Shown: positions 1 through 12,604 of the stretch, one piece after another
Layout of the letters: each line of letters starts with the position of its first letter
Position numbering within the stretch: the first letter of the stretch is position 1
From: Panorpa germanica
Lineage: Eukaryota; Arthropoda; Insecta; Mecoptera; Panorpidae
Direction of reading: 5' to 3'
NCBI GenBank assembly: GCA_963678705.1
Contig: OY783218.1
Span: forward strand, 10,488,152-10,552,151
Length of the DNA: 64,000 nt
Position numbers and translations under genes: made by a program
Notes under the pieces: generated by a model
What the model saw: the letters and a program-made list of their open reading frames with translations, nothing else
The model's database searches: none
Told to the model about the DNA's origin: nothing

Positions 1-453
1 ATTTGACGGGCATATTGCATGATTTGTGTTCTACAATAGATAGCGGAAAGAGATGCAGTGATATTTTATATGAAATGATTTCAAGTTTTCGTTGTTACAA
101 GTTTTTTCTTTCTTCAGATGCTTGATTTTAATAATAAATTTTTATTATTTGGAAAAGTTGTTAGTGTCAGACGATCCATGTTTGATTTCTCAAATCTTAA
201 AGAAAGGAATTTAAATAAATTAATGTAACATCTCAAATAGTTTTTATTTTATTTCAATTTCACAATCATATCACAATCACAATCCTTGTGTAAAAACTAC
301 GCTAAAACTACAATTCAATCTTTTAATTGCTATATCTCTGTCAATATTTAGATATTTAATAAAATAGATACGCCAATACACATTTATTAACATCAATTTC
401 AATAAAAATTGAAAAATCACCCACTAAAAAATGAGGACACAAGCCCATTTAAA
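1..453. repeat. Family A fragment (about 262-449), reverse orientation
   Basis: From roughly 262 to 449 the sequence matches the left part of the ~0.6-kb family A elements on the minus strand. It ends at the 16-bp terminal repeat (AGGACACAAGCCCATT form). Compared with full copies, a block between the CACAATCCTTGTGT motif and the CTACAATTCAA motif is deleted, and the far end is missing. Bases 1-261 show nothing recognisable. Confidence 0.6.
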
Positions 454-459
454 AATAGA

Positions 460-555
460 AATTAAATTTGAAATGAAATTTCGAATTATTTTGTTGGATT
501 CAAATCATACACACTAAGAAGACGTCGCACTGCGACGGGGGTAAACTCTAGTATA
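460..555. repeat. Dispersed repeat end, shared inverted with 47298-47395
   Basis: About 90 bp ending at GGGGGTAAACTCTAGTA matches, as reverse complement, the start of the repeat in the PLC intron near 47298. The shared part includes the AAGACGTCGC and TTGGATTCAAAT blocks. The sharp shared border suggests the terminus of a mobile element. Confidence 0.5.
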
Positions 556-2475
556 GATATATTTAATAACCATAGCCTTCAACTTTAACTAATAATACTT
601 TAAACTAGTTCAAGAAAAAAGTGAGGTTAAATCCGTCATTTTATATTTGAACCACGCCCCAATGTAAATTACTATACTAAACACACTCTGTTTTATTTCT
701 CACAGTGTAGATAACCTTTAACACGACTAACCGTCATAGTTTTAAAATGACTGACATTTGACCTTCAATTAAAACAATATTTTGCTAACAACTATCAATC
801 CAACTCATAATTGATTACGTGAACCTAACTCCTTTACTCTATTTTAGACGTAGGCATCATTTCCGAAAGAAAAAGCTTTTATAAGTAATAAACAGAACCG
901 GAAATAGCAAATGTTTACAGATGATTTGGAGACACGTAGATACAGTCACTGATAAAAGTTAGAAAAACAAAAGTTTTGCGATATTCACGGATTAAATCAT
1001 AACCGTAGTTGTAAGGCCTCCTGTACACGAGTCGACTGATTGCAAACTAGTCGCAAACGAGTCATGTCGAGCCGTGTTTCGTGATTCTATAGAATTTCTA
1101 ACAATTGCTTAATAAGGGATTTTTTTGTGTCGTATTCGGTAAGGTATTTGTATGTATGTATGTATTAAAATACTTTTGTAAAGTATTTGTGCACATCTCT
1201 GCTCATGATGTCACCATTAATAGCATGCAACGTAATTGCCCTGCAACCAAGAAACATAGTCGCTCAAAACCAATTTCAAATTTCAATTTCTTTTAGCGTT
1301 ATGTTGATTTTTGATCATGTTGATTTTGATGTAGATGTGACGTCACAAAGACCTCCCTACCCCACTGTCACACTTCCAGGATCCGTTCCTCCCCTTTGAG
1401 TGTGACGTAATGAATAGACGGCCCCTTATAATAACCACAGTTAACTGACTATTGAAAAATGGGCCCAAAATGTTTTTTTGAGTAACTCGTATGAAGAGGG
1501 GGTCAGAAATGCATCAAATTTGTGTGACGTAATTTAGGGAAGATGTAATATGCGACATATTTTCTATTCTGCATTTTTTCCATTATTTTTAGTTGTTGAT
1601 AGCTGTTAGAAATATGTTACAAAACGACAAGGTTTTTGTGTATAGAAAAAGACATAAATTGGTAATTCGACTTCATATTATTACTGAAATATAAAAATAC
1701 GATTTTGTAAATAAAAGTGAAAAATGATTAAAATGTAACACATAGTAAGTTTTCTATAAAAACCATTGGCTAATAATAAAAATGGGAAACAATAATAATA
1801 AAAATATAAAGCAAACAAAAACTGAATAAGCATTGATAAAATATAATAATCCTGCGTTTGTTTGATGAAGCTGATGGCGTGGAGGAGAATCTAGTGACCA
1901 GTAGTCCTGTGATGTCATAGGTCAGACAGGGATGGGGTGGGAATAGAAGGGGGTGCAAATTCAGCGCGTGCTGTTTGATTGTGTAAATATATTTTACAGT
2001 AAATAATTACTCAGAGTGTCAACGTAATTAACAAATGTAGGTAAATGATTGTAAATTATTTACTAAGCCGGTTAAATACAGTGTTGATATGCATTACCAC
2101 GGTCTTACATACACGTCTAAAAACTGTTGCTTTTTAGAAAGGCTTTTATCTGATAGTGTCAATTTAATCTGTGTGATTCTTATTTTAGGTGTTCTTAAGA
2201 AGTTTTGTCATATGCTATTGCATAAGGGTAGATTTACTTTTTAAAAAAGGAACAAAGTACGTAACAAGTAACTTTTGTTGATAAATGTTATATAAATCTT
2301 AAATACGCAGCATTGGCTTTGGAATCAAATATCAAAATATTTTTCAGTATGATTTTTGTGCTTTTATAATCCAAGTTTCCCCTTCATACAGAAATATATC
2401 TTAGACTCTTTAATATTAGACGATTTCTTATAAATATTTTTAACAAAAATAGGTTCTTAATATTGGCTAAAAGCC
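556..2475. other. Non-coding; GC-richer repeat-like patches
   Basis: No supportable gene. Patches at about 1330-1425 and 1495-1545 carry GTGTGACGTAAT and GACGTCACAAAGACC motifs like those at the ends of dispersed elements in many insect genomes. A further GC-rich patch at 1880-1960 has a similar flavour (CCTGTGATGTCATAGGTC). The element class is not identified. Confidence 0.3.
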
Positions 2476-3000
2476 TCATTCCCACTCACTGTTTTGATAT
2501 TTAATTTACTGTTTTTATTTAATATTGTAATCTAGATTTCAGGTTCTCGTTTAAGCATTCCTTTTCACATTTGTGTTTTAATTTAAGTTTAGTTAATTTA
2601 GTTGGTGTGTATGCATCGTTAAAAATATATAAAATTTGACAGTTCGATAAAATTGTATGTGAAATAATTAAAATTGCTGTTTTTAGTAACAATTAGTAAT
2701 AAAAATTGTTTTTATTTCTTTATTTTTGACAAACTGACATTAAACTTCTTTTAAATATAAATCCTACTGCATTTTGACAGATTGTCACATTTTGGAGGTT
2801 ATAATATACTACAGTTTTTCTTAATTTAATATTTTAAATTTAAAATATTGGACCTTGTAAGGTTCTAAAAAAACTAAGAAAACTTAAAAAATAAATTAAA
2901 TTAAAAATGGTACTGTGAATGACTATGCGTATTGCCATATGGTAAACAATTTAAATTAAATACAAAATCCAAAGTAAATTAAAGCAGTGAGTGGGAATGA
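2476..3000. mobile_element. MITE with 16-bp terminal inverted repeats (family B)
   Basis: Begins TCATTCCCACTCACTG and ends with its exact reverse complement, CAGTGAGTGGGAATGA. The 525-bp interior is AT-rich with no ORF. No clear target-site duplication is visible. The element at 15781-16507 has related termini, which makes this a family. Confidence 0.65.
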
Positions 3001-3129
3001 TACTTAAGGTTATTCAAACTATTTTAAAATTGACATATTCAAACAGTAACAAGAATTTGTATTTTAAAACGCCCCTTATTAGTTATTTTATAAAATTCTT
3101 TTTTTCATTAGTTGCTAGATGTCTATTTA

Positions 3130-3251
3130 ACACATCGGCTGAAAAGTCCTTGGCCTAACAAAGAAAACACAGTTTTTTTGGTTCAAAATTAGCTTTATTC
3201 ATCAACGTAATCTCCATCAAGAGCAACGCAATCATTCCAGCGCCGCTCTAA
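3130..3251 (-). mobile_element. Mariner element end, truncated
   Basis: Starts after a TA at 3128-3129 with ACACATCGGCTGAAAAGTCC and matches the mariner at 28869 up to GCCGCTCTAAC. It covers the terminal repeat and the last transposase codons in reverse. After 3251 the sequence diverges completely, so only about 120 bp survive. Confidence 0.75.
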
Positions 3252-3865
3252 CTGGCTAACTAGTATGCCAAATTTGAGCAAGAGAATCATTTATATTTCT
3301 TAAAATCTGAACCACAATACACATAGTTCTTAATACCTGCTTCCCAATTTCACAATAGTTATAAAGTTTTTTCTGTAGTCATTATCAGAATAGCTCTGGT
3401 ATGTAAACTTCGTTTCCAGCACTATCATAAATCTCAGACTCAGATAAGTGGACGAGTATGAACAACGCCTACTACCTACAAGTATTTTACTTTAAATGGT
3501 TGACCTATTTATATCATTATCATCATTATACGCTTCATTTGATATTTGAATATTTAAATTTTTAATGAGTCTTCCTCGGTTAACTCTTATAAAATGATAA
3601 CTCAAAGCGTTAAGAGCTACTGACGTCATACCATCTATCCTATTTGTGTTGGGCATGTGCTTACAAATTTATAGTTTGCACGGTTCTTGTTATTATTTAT
3701 TTTGAGATATTTTTTGTCTGATATTCTAATTAAAGAATACGTCAAAATATATTTTATAGGTCTAGAAATACTATTTAAATGTTTTATAAGATTGTATCGT
3801 ACGCCATCTTTGATTATTAAAAGGTAACTTAAAAAATAAATGAAGATAAAGTTTATGCGAACTAT
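3252..3865. other. Non-coding AT-rich stretch
   Basis: Follows the truncated mariner end. I see no ORF, RNA gene or repeat that I can name. Confidence 0.4.
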
Positions 3866-4463
3866 AATGGGCTTTTGTCCTCATTTTTTAGTGGTCGATT
3901 TTTCAATTGTTGATTGAAATTGATGTTAATAAATGTGTATTGGCGTGTCTATTTTATTAAATATCTAAATATTGACGGAGATATAGCAATTAAAAGTTTG
4001 AATTGTAGTTTTAGCGCTAGAAATGCATTTTAACGTCAGTTATTTGTTGAGTAGGTCAGTGCTGTGGTAATGTTCTGTAGCTGTTGGTAGTCGAATAATC
4101 AAGTCAAATCAAAGAATAATAAGTTTTTATTTTATTTAACCCTGCTAAGGCAGACATAATATTGAAATTTGATTGTTCCTTGAAATAGCTGTAAATAATA
4201 TTTGATATTTTGATATATAAATACATATAGCAGAGATTTATGAGCTGTAAGGTTGGTAACCTTACACAAGGATTGTGATGTCACATGCACTTGGAGTACA
4301 ACGTTGAATAATTAAAGAGACAAAATGACTTTTTTAATTGTTAATATCTCCTAACATATAAGGAGTTGTTAAAAAATAATTGAACATTTGAGGTTCTAGG
4401 AACCCACTTTATCAATATATAGTACACTTTTATAGAAATTAAAACATAGGACACAAGCCCATT
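3866..4463 (+). mobile_element. Family A element, copy 2
   Basis: 598 bp with termini AATGGGCTTTTGTCCT and AGGACACAAGCCCATT. The interior matches the other copies, including the CAAGGATTGTGATGTCACAT block. No coding capacity and no matching flank duplication. A 20-odd-bp segment around the TATTTGTATGACGTG motif present in other copies is deleted. Confidence 0.8.
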
Positions 4464-5849
4464 GTTTACTGGGTAGTATGTCTGGCCCAGTCTGGCTAGT
4501 ATACTCAGTTACTTTTCTACTTAAAATATTTCATTACTGTTACAAACTCCTACTACTGCTATTAATAGAACATAATAGATTTGATGATAATGGGTTCTAC
4601 AAACCAACAAAACCTATTAGTACAATCTTAAAGACGTGGGCGTTTCCATTCGTCACCTTCAAACATAAAATAAATTATTTAAAAAAGAAAAACCATATCA
4701 TCAATAAATTTGACATGATTTCCTTTCACGGTAGGTTTGAATCCTCTCTCACTCTCCCTAAAATCCAATTATCAGCTGTTGATTTATTAATGCAACTGAT
4801 TTGATTGCTTCAACACACGAACTTTGGCGTGGTAGCGGTAGTAGCAACGTCGGCGTCCAACCGTCACACCGTTCACATTTGTTTATTAATCTAATAATTC
4901 GCTCTACAAGTCTATATTCATTGGTATCTACATAATATTATCATTTAAATGACTTTAGTAATTCTGTAATGGTTCCACAACACATTATACTGGTAGTCAG
5001 AGGGCTGTTGATAAGAAATGTGCTTAGATTAAGCATAAGGGTGTTTTATTTTGAGGGATGTAACATTAAATGCAAATAGAACCAATAAAATGTGTAATGA
5101 AATTTTTTATTTCATATTTAAAAAGAGTAATGATGCTTGACGCTTTTTTGCTGCGTCTTAAAGTTCGATTCCCGGACTAGAGTTATATTTTCTGGGTTTG
5201 TTTGTTATTAAGTTAAATTGATTATGTACGTTCTTAACGTTGTCGGTGATAAGATTCAGCATAGGAATAGGTCGACGTTAAATAAATAAAATAAAAATAT
5301 AATAATAATATAAAGGGTGGGTCATATGTTGTTCTCTTCGAAAGTGAGTGTTATTTCGACATTGACATTGCTGAAGCACTTAACAAATTGACAGATAGTA
5401 GTGTCAAATCTCCGCTATAAGAAATGGGTGTTTTTTTGGGTTATCTGTTGTGCACGTTTAGGCGATTAAGAGAAGTAATAGGCCATAGCGCGTGTGAAAT
5501 TTGACGGCGTAAGACTATTCTTTATCCAGAAATTATTCGTGATATAAAACCACGTTTGATAATGTAGCTACAGCAATTTATCTGAAATTGTTTTTGATAA
5601 GTAATCGGAAACAAAATCTTCAAATTTTGGCCCCTATTTTGTAACTTTTTCTCCGACATCAACGTAATGAATTGGACCAGTGTGATATTCATTCATTTGT
5701 TAATACATATTGGCAAATAAAAGCTTAATCTTAAGTTGCATTTCACTACAATTTATTTTGTCAATATTAACAAACAAATAAATATCGCGCTAGTGCTTTA
5801 TTTAAAAAAAAGTTTAATTTTTTCTTGATAAAAAAAGCATGTGGATTAA
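4464..5849. other. Non-coding; possible tRNA-derived SINE at about 5125-5320
   Basis: No gene is supported. At 5157-5177 AAAGTTCGATTCCCGGACTAG resembles a Pol III B box, and the stretch ends in an (A/T)-rich TAAATAAATAAAA-type tail by 5320. This fits a 5'-truncated tRNA-derived SINE, but no A box or full tRNA head is visible. Confidence 0.35.
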
Positions 5850-6495
5850 CCCATTAAGTACCAGGATTTTTCAACGTTGGAATATGTTGGTAAAATTTTC
5901 AGGAATGTCTTATTTTATGCTAGAAGTCATTCCTACAAAAAATGAAAAAAAAAACGTTAAATACTTTTCCCGAAAATTGCCGTGTGATCGATCAACCATA
6001 CGCTGGGACCCATAGCAAATTTGATTTTTTTTCAGTACAAATTCTTTTGTTTGTTTTTTTTGTAAATGGTAAGTATTTAAGTATGATCAATCACATTATA
6101 CAAATAGTGTTATGGGTCATGGGTGTGGTATATTACACGCCATTTTTCGCCGATACCTTGTGACTTTGATGTCATTTAAAATTATATTTGTACTTTTGCC
6201 AATACACACCATAACAAATAATTGAATTCTTATTTTATTATTCTTTTTAATTAAAAAGATTGGAGACTATTTCAACAGTTCCAGGTGAACCCGTATAAAG
6301 ATAAAAGTTGTCCAAAATATATATTTTTGTATTCGCAAGGAACCAAACCTATTAATAAGCTCAATAGTCATTTATTTTTTTCCTTTTAAATATGTTTAAT
6401 ATTTGGTCAAAGACAGCCGTGTGGTGAAACAAACGGAGGTCCAAAAAATGGGTTAAACCTACTGTCCCACATGTGGGACAACCGCTTTAAATAGG
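5850..6495. mobile_element. piggyBac-like MITE (TTAA flanked)
   Basis: Flanked by TTAA at 5846-5849 and 6496-6499. The ends CCCATTAAGTACC and, reverse complemented, CCTATTTAAAGCGG are imperfect inverted repeats of the type seen in TTAA-inserting piggyBac relatives. It contains an 18-bp perfect palindrome (TGTCCCACATGTGGGACA, 6463-6480) near the right end. A 73-codon ORF inside has no recognisable homology. Confidence 0.5.
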
Positions 6496-6499
6496 TTAA

Positions 6500-8388
6500 T
6501 GCCTGAAATATAACCAACCCCATATATACTGCCAAGTGTGACACTATTTACGATATGTTTATGGCGTTGAAACTTTCTTATTGTTTTATTACAGTAATAT
6601 ACCCGCCGTTTGATTACGTATAATAACTGTATAGTGTCCCCCTGACTATTAAAACGGTGTTCAGAAATTGGATTTGTTATTTCTTGCAGTCACGCCACCG
6701 GTACAGAATGCCGGGGAAAAAAGCGAGCCCTAACACGCTATATTGACATTGGAAGTGATGTTCTTTCTAAACTACTGACACATTTAACAAATAACTAGCG
6801 AGTTCAGGTGTTTCAGGTGTTCGGGTGTTCAATGCCAACGCAATGATAGTGCTGCTGATAATAATAATGGAGTAATGAATTACGGTGATAATAATTAACA
6901 AAGTACATTATGCTATTTATAGATTACGTAATTGGTAACAAACGCCATGTTTTGAAAAATGAATTACATTCTTAAAGAATAGAAAATAATTGTAATAGCT
7001 GGAACTGGCTTATAACCTAAGTCTGAGGCTTCTCTCACAATGAAAGTGACGAAGTCTTAGAACTGATACTTAGAAAACATTAAAATAGAAACTTAATCAC
7101 ATGACAAAGTGTGTTAATGCTCACGCTGAAACGTTAGTTGGCCTTTTTTTCTAGCGAAATATAGATGACGAAGCTATACAGCAAATATTATCAAAAAAAC
7201 CATGTTTTTTGAAATTTAACTAAAAAATATAGCAATATTCATTTTCAATACTTATTTCTGCGGTTCCAACTCATTAAAAGTCAGTGGAAGAAAGCTTAAA
7301 ATGTAGATACGTTATTCATCTAACTAATTGCAGCTTTAGATTTTGATTATCATTTATAAAAATAAATAATATTATCAAAAAAACCATGTTTTTTGGAATT
7401 TAACTAGAAAATATAGCAATATTCATTTTCAAACCTTATTTTTGCGGTTCCTACTCATTAAAAGTCAGTGGAAGAAAATTAAAAATGTAGATACGTTATT
7501 CATCTAACTAATTGGAGCTTTAAATTTTGATTCGTGTTTATAGTTACTTACATAAAACGATTTAAACATAAAAAACATGTTTTTTTTTTTATAATATTTA
7601 ACCTGCTGTATAGTATCGCCATCTATATTTCCCTAGAAAAAATAGCCAAGTATCGTTTCACCTTAACACTGAGATATGAGTATGAGACTGTCATTAGGTT
7701 TGTCTCGAGTGTGCGCTTAGTGTTATAGTGTCGTGATTTTATAAGTGAGTATTTTACCAATTTGAACAAATGCGTCAGAATCCTACAAATACACAAAGTA
7801 GTACAAAAATAGATTCTAATTTTGAGTACAAAAAATCACATAAAATTTATTACTATAAAATATTACTTTAATGTGATAATGGAAATAAAAGTAGGGCAAT
7901 GTCGCCCTGTGTCCTCCCTATTATTTTCAATTTAATCACGATAATTGTGCAGCGGCGGATTGTTCCGCCGTAAAACTAATAAGGTCGTATAACAGAATGG
8001 CATGTCGTCAACTGATTTTATGGACCATATAAGTATTTTTACGATTTTAGAAAATGGACAATCTTATACTAATTTATATATAGTCGATTCTATCGTGTAC
8101 AAATGAAAGCACCTCTTTCTTTTGGATATGTTTCTAATTTGGCTCAGGTACCCTTAGAATACCATTTTAGCTTCAACTTTATGGCGGTTGCAGCCAGTTT
8201 TTTTGCAATATTTTCTTACTAGTTTGTCCTAAGATAAAAGTAGTTATTATCAACGTGCTAGAGGACTCAATTTGCTACAATTCACGCCAATTTTTTTTGT
8301 ATATCTAATAGATATAGAGCTGTACCGCTTTAAAGTAGAGTAGTTTATTGAATAATGTATTGATTAAAAAGTGCTTAAAATTTGCACA
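6500..8388. other. Non-coding, with one local duplication
   Basis: Apart from the tandem duplication at 7184-7537, no gene, RNA or named repeat can be supported. ORFs here are short and AT-driven. Confidence 0.4.
7184..7537. repeat. Local direct duplication, two ~165-bp units 184 bp apart
   Basis: Unit 1 (about 7184-7353) and unit 2 (about 7368-7537) share ATTATCAAAAAAACCATG, the TATAGCAATATTCATTTTCAA block and the GTAGATACGTTATTCATCTA block in the same order and spacing, with a few substitutions. A 15-20-bp AT-rich spacer separates them. Confidence 0.8.
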
Positions 8389-9374
8389 CATTTTTTATAC
8401 CTATTATTTTGAATATTTTACAACTTTTATTTAAATATTTATTTGATAAAAGAAATAATTTACTTACAAAATTACTTTCAGGAAAATGCATACTCAGTGT
8501 TCGTAGGAAAACTGTAGAGAAGTACACCGAATTCATTGACAATTAATGATGATGGTGTTGATGAGATTTGAACAATAATAACGCCTTAAGTTTTTATTTA
8601 AAAGTGACTAAAAATTTTATCTCTTAATCTTTTTCTGTGTATTTCTTTCATGACAGAGTGGTGCAAGTGCATAACTTTACATAATTAATTTCATTTATTT
8701 CTAATAATTATTAATTGTTTATTGTTCGCCTTTCGGCTTTACAATCTACATTCTTAATACATTTCATATACTTCAACTTACAATTAAATTTTTTTACATT
8801 ATTTTTTTATTTCCAAAAGTACTTTCTGCTTCTTCTTCTCTTGATCCTCTTCCTTCATTTTCCCTAGTCTTCCTTCTGTACTGGTCTATTCCCTAGTCTA
8901 TTTTTCTGGGTTGAAGTTTAACTGTTTCCTCGCTACTTCTTTCTTTCTCCTGCTTCCCTTCACTGCCTCTTTTAGTACTTCCTTTCTCTTCCTGTTCCTT
9001 GTGCAACCCAGCCACCAGCTTATTTATTCTCCTGTTTTTTTCTTTCCTTCTTACTATTTCCGCCATTCACCTCTTTCCTTCACTGCCTCCCTTTAATAGC
9101 TGGCCAATATTCCTTTCGCTCGCTACTTTTTCCTTACACTCAAACTTAATGTGTTCCAGTGTTTCGTCCTCCACTCCACCTCCACACTCTACACTTTCTT
9201 TCCTCACTACTTTCCCAGTATCTGTTTCCTTTTTCCTCATTTCCCAATCTAAACCTTGCTGTTCTTCTTATGTGTTTTATGTCTTTTTCTATAAGGCACT
9301 GAGGCTAATTCTAATTTATAGTTTTAAGTTTTATGCTGAATGAATCCTAAAATATATCACGTAATTAGCTATAT
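8389..9374. repeat. Dispersed repeat R, copy 1, split by a retroelement
   Basis: 8389-8705 and 9309-9374 match the continuous copy at 11769-12117. The shared text runs from CACATTTTTTA(T/A)ACCTATTATTTT to CACGTAATTAGCTATA. The gap is filled by the non-LTR fragment at 8706-9308, so copy 2 acts as the empty site. Confidence 0.7.
8706..9308 (-). mobile_element. Non-LTR retrotransposon 3' end, 5'-truncated (N1)
   Basis: Flanked by a 7-bp target-site duplication TTCTAAT (8699-8705 and 9309-9315). On the minus strand it carries the decayed C-terminal end of a reverse-transcriptase ORF, with a Cys-rich CRVCG-type motif followed by a UTR ending near the GCCTTTCGGC block. Much of it repeats 36000-36345 and 42045-42405. 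5' truncation with a direct target duplication is typical of target-primed retrotransposition. Confidence 0.75.
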
Positions 9375-9375
9375 T

Positions 9376-11718
9376 ATTTACACTGGCAAAAATGATTACA
9401 GTTAATGCAATAACTCGCTAATATGTTTATTGGTTGCATAATGATTAAAACAATATTACAGACACATATGGTGTATTGAATTAAGTGCCAAACAATAAAA
9501 ACACATGCAAATTGCATAACTGAAATTAATATATGTTTATATATACGAGTATAAACATAGACGTCTGCTGGAAAGTGCAAACTAGGAACTTGCCCCTCTC
9601 AGGATATCGAAATCAGAGAGATTGTGTGCAAAACAAAATCACTGACAAATTTACAGTGTTTAATGTATTTTTAAAGTCCATGTGAGTAGCTAAACTAAGC
9701 GGGTTCTGGAATAAATTGTAGTGGGGATAGCATTAAAAATATAAATATATTCAACACCTGTTAGAATATCAACAGGAATTGAAAACCTTTTAAAATTTAT
9801 TTATTAAATACAGAAATATTATTTATTCACCATATTTAGTTTTAATAATAATTCGTAATTGAATCAAATACTATTTTATTGATATTCTAATATCATAATA
9901 TGTAAATATTGAAAAGGAATTCAATTTACTTCCGTTTTAAACCGTCTTAATTGTATATCGGTCATTTTCAAGAAGAGTGTGAGCATAACTCAAACTATAT
10001 TCTTTTTCTGAAACGAAATTCGCTTTGTTTATGAAAAATATAACACAGAATACTTTTTCGGGCCACCAACCACTCGAATATTCGTCTAAACTTTTAATGC
10101 AATCGTTTAAATAAAATAAGAATTAGGTTATTACATTTACTTGTTCACTAAAACATTAATACTTAGCAAACATTATAAATTAGGGGTAGTTAACGTTCAT
10201 GCTGAGCATTGAGGTTATGTTTTAATGTCATAGTCGTCAAACAAATCTTCGAACGCTTTGATCTCTTCTACTTTACCGACACTAAACCAAAATGTTCGTC
10301 TTCATGTAAGGGTGTCAGATGTTTGTCAAATGAGCACGTTCTTTGTGTCCACAACAGCCGAATAATCGTATTAATCTTTCGTGGTCCACTTGATGTTCCA
10401 AAAAACACCACTACACTAAGATATTTAATATAATTTTGTTACGATTGCTTAAGGTTAACAATTCCTGAATTTATATAACATCAAACTAAATATTTAATAA
10501 AAATTATAATTAAAACTTAAAAAAAATGTAATAAAATAATGAGCAGAAAGCAATGAAAAATGATTTAAAACTTAAAAATGAATTCAACAAGATCTTAAAA
10601 CCTTCAAAGAAAATTATTTTACGATCAGATTAATTTTATGTTTATTTTATATAACAAATTATCTTCTAAATCTTTCATAATCTAACGGTAATATTGTGAT
10701 ACTTTATGATAGCTCTATCTCTTTTCCACTTATTAAAAATTGTATTTTATTTATCAACAGGTTCAGTATACTCACTCGTATATTTTTACTTTTTAATTCT
10801 TGAATATTTGCGGAAGGAATATTTCATACATATTTCATTATTTAACTTGCTAGGGTCAAAACTTTGCAATCCTCTAAAGAGTTTGCCACTGTGCAAAGCA
10901 TGTTATTCTTCAACAATTTAACAAAATAATGCTTCCTGACAGGACAGGATACGAGGATGTAACATGTGTCATATTTTAATTGAAAATGAAAAATCATTCA
11001 TCAAAAAATATTTCATATTGTTTTAATGATTATTTTTGTGTTGTTTATACTATGTATATATCATCGTCCTCATATTCATCATTCGGATCCTTTGGTCCTA
11101 TTCTTTATCCTGTGACGAAACGAAGTGCACTTCACCTGACAGGCAAGGTATGAACTAAACGTTTTTCAATTATATTTTTAATAAAAAACGACTCATTTTT
11201 TTTTAATTTACACGGGGAAATATATAAAATAATTTAAAATGACGTCAAGCGGAAAATTGTGGAATGGTTTTTCTATTTTCCAGTTTTTTTTATTTATGAG
11301 AAGTAGGATGAGGATGGGAAGGTGGGAAATAGGTATATCGTACTAAATAATTACAATGAAGGATTGATGCTTTTGTATTTTTAATTTATAAATTGGCGAG
11401 GTGTACTGTACCTACTTGTGATTGTCAAAAAATTAATTTAAATGTTGATTTGTTTGATATGAAATACTTGTTGAAAATTAAGAGCACCTGAAAATTACAC
11501 AAAACAAAGAATAAACTCATTTTTTATACAAAAATATTTTGTTCGTATAACTTCCTGAAATCTTTTTGGCTATAGAAATGAAGGACCTTATCAGTAGAAA
11601 ACTGATTCAATTACGGTTTGAGGTCATCATCGTTAGTGAAAATTTTACCATCTTTAAATGGTAAACATGCAGGTAAACAGTTACCTGTCATTTAAACTAA
11701 AGTTAATCAAATTTACAC
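9376..11718. other. Non-coding AT-rich stretch
   Basis: No homology, RNA gene or clear repeat. ORFs at 10209-10433 and 10706-10921 read as random AT-rich translation. Confidence 0.4.
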
Positions 11719-11768
11719 AATATAGTTAAATTAAAAGAAATACTTTCCTTCTCTCCTTGTTTTGGACT

Positions 11769-12117
11769 TCACATTTTTTAAACCTATTATTTTCAATATT
11801 TTACAACTTTTATTTAAATATTTTTTTGATAAAAGAAATAATAAACTTACAAGATTACGTTCAGGGAAATGCAAGCTCAGTAGGAAAAGTGTAGAAAAGT
11901 ATACCAAACAAGAGAGTTTTGAACAACAATCTAGACGCCTTAAGTTTCCATTAAAAAGTGACTGAAAGTTGTATTTCCTAATTTTTTCTTCCTTTTCTTT
12001 CATGGCAGGAATATGCAAGCGCTTTACTTTACGTAATTAATTTGATTTATATCTAATTTATAGTTTTAAGTTCTAGGCTGTATGGATCTTAAAATATACC
12101 ACGTAATTAGCTATACG
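11769..12117. repeat. Dispersed repeat R, copy 2, uninterrupted
   Basis: Matches the two halves of copy 1. It is bracketed by a ~50-bp direct repeat (about 11719-11768 and 12121-12178), both containing TATAGTTAAATTA, AAGAAATACTTT and TTTGGACTT. Confidence 0.65.
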
Positions 12118-12139
12118 AGTGTATAGTTAAATTATAAGA

Positions 12140-12600
12140 AATACTTTTAATTCCTTCCTTCTCTCTCTTGCTTTGGACTTTAATTTTCTCTTTCTCACTT
12201 TATCTACGTCTCTCTCTGTTGCCCTCGCGTCTAGTAACAATTATTTCACGCTCCTTCAAATCCTTAACTTCCAATTCCTCATACTTATCTTCTTTATCTC
12301 CTCCTCCACTACGTTTTCCTACCTCGCCTGCGGTCTTTCTTGCACTCTGTACTTCTCTTTGATAAGATTCTTAGCGATTCTGTTTTTGTTCATTCTTTCT
12401 ACATCTCCTAATTATTGTAGTCTTTTTCTCTTGTATCTTTGTTCTTATTCTCCAATGGCCGTTTTCATGCTCCATAAATTTTGCTCTCCTGAATCCGCAA
12501 GAGATTACATTCGCTCTTTCTCAAAGTCCAAGTTACTTTCCCTTTTCCTCTTTACATTTCTTGCATCATGTTCTCTTCGTCACTCTTTCCAATAACTGAT
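12140..12600 (-). mobile_element. Decayed non-LTR (RTE-like) ORF end
   Basis: Read on the minus strand with several stops, this gives fragments such as VERMNKNRIAKNL, followed by an Arg-rich stretch and EEEIKKISMRNWKL. That pattern is typical of the extreme C-terminus of insect non-LTR endonuclease/RT proteins (a 'GHVERM.. RIAKKV.. RGRPRKRW..' region). It is a pseudogene. Confidence 0.5.
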
Positions 12601-12604
12601 TCCT

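Noticed and set aside
4478..4804. 108-codon ORF just after a family A element
   Set aside because: No homology that I recognise, AT-driven composition, and no splice or conservation support.
12173..12595. 140-codon plus-strand hydrophobic ORF
   Set aside because: Antisense shadow of a purine-rich decayed RTE-like sequence; no membrane-protein family is recognised.
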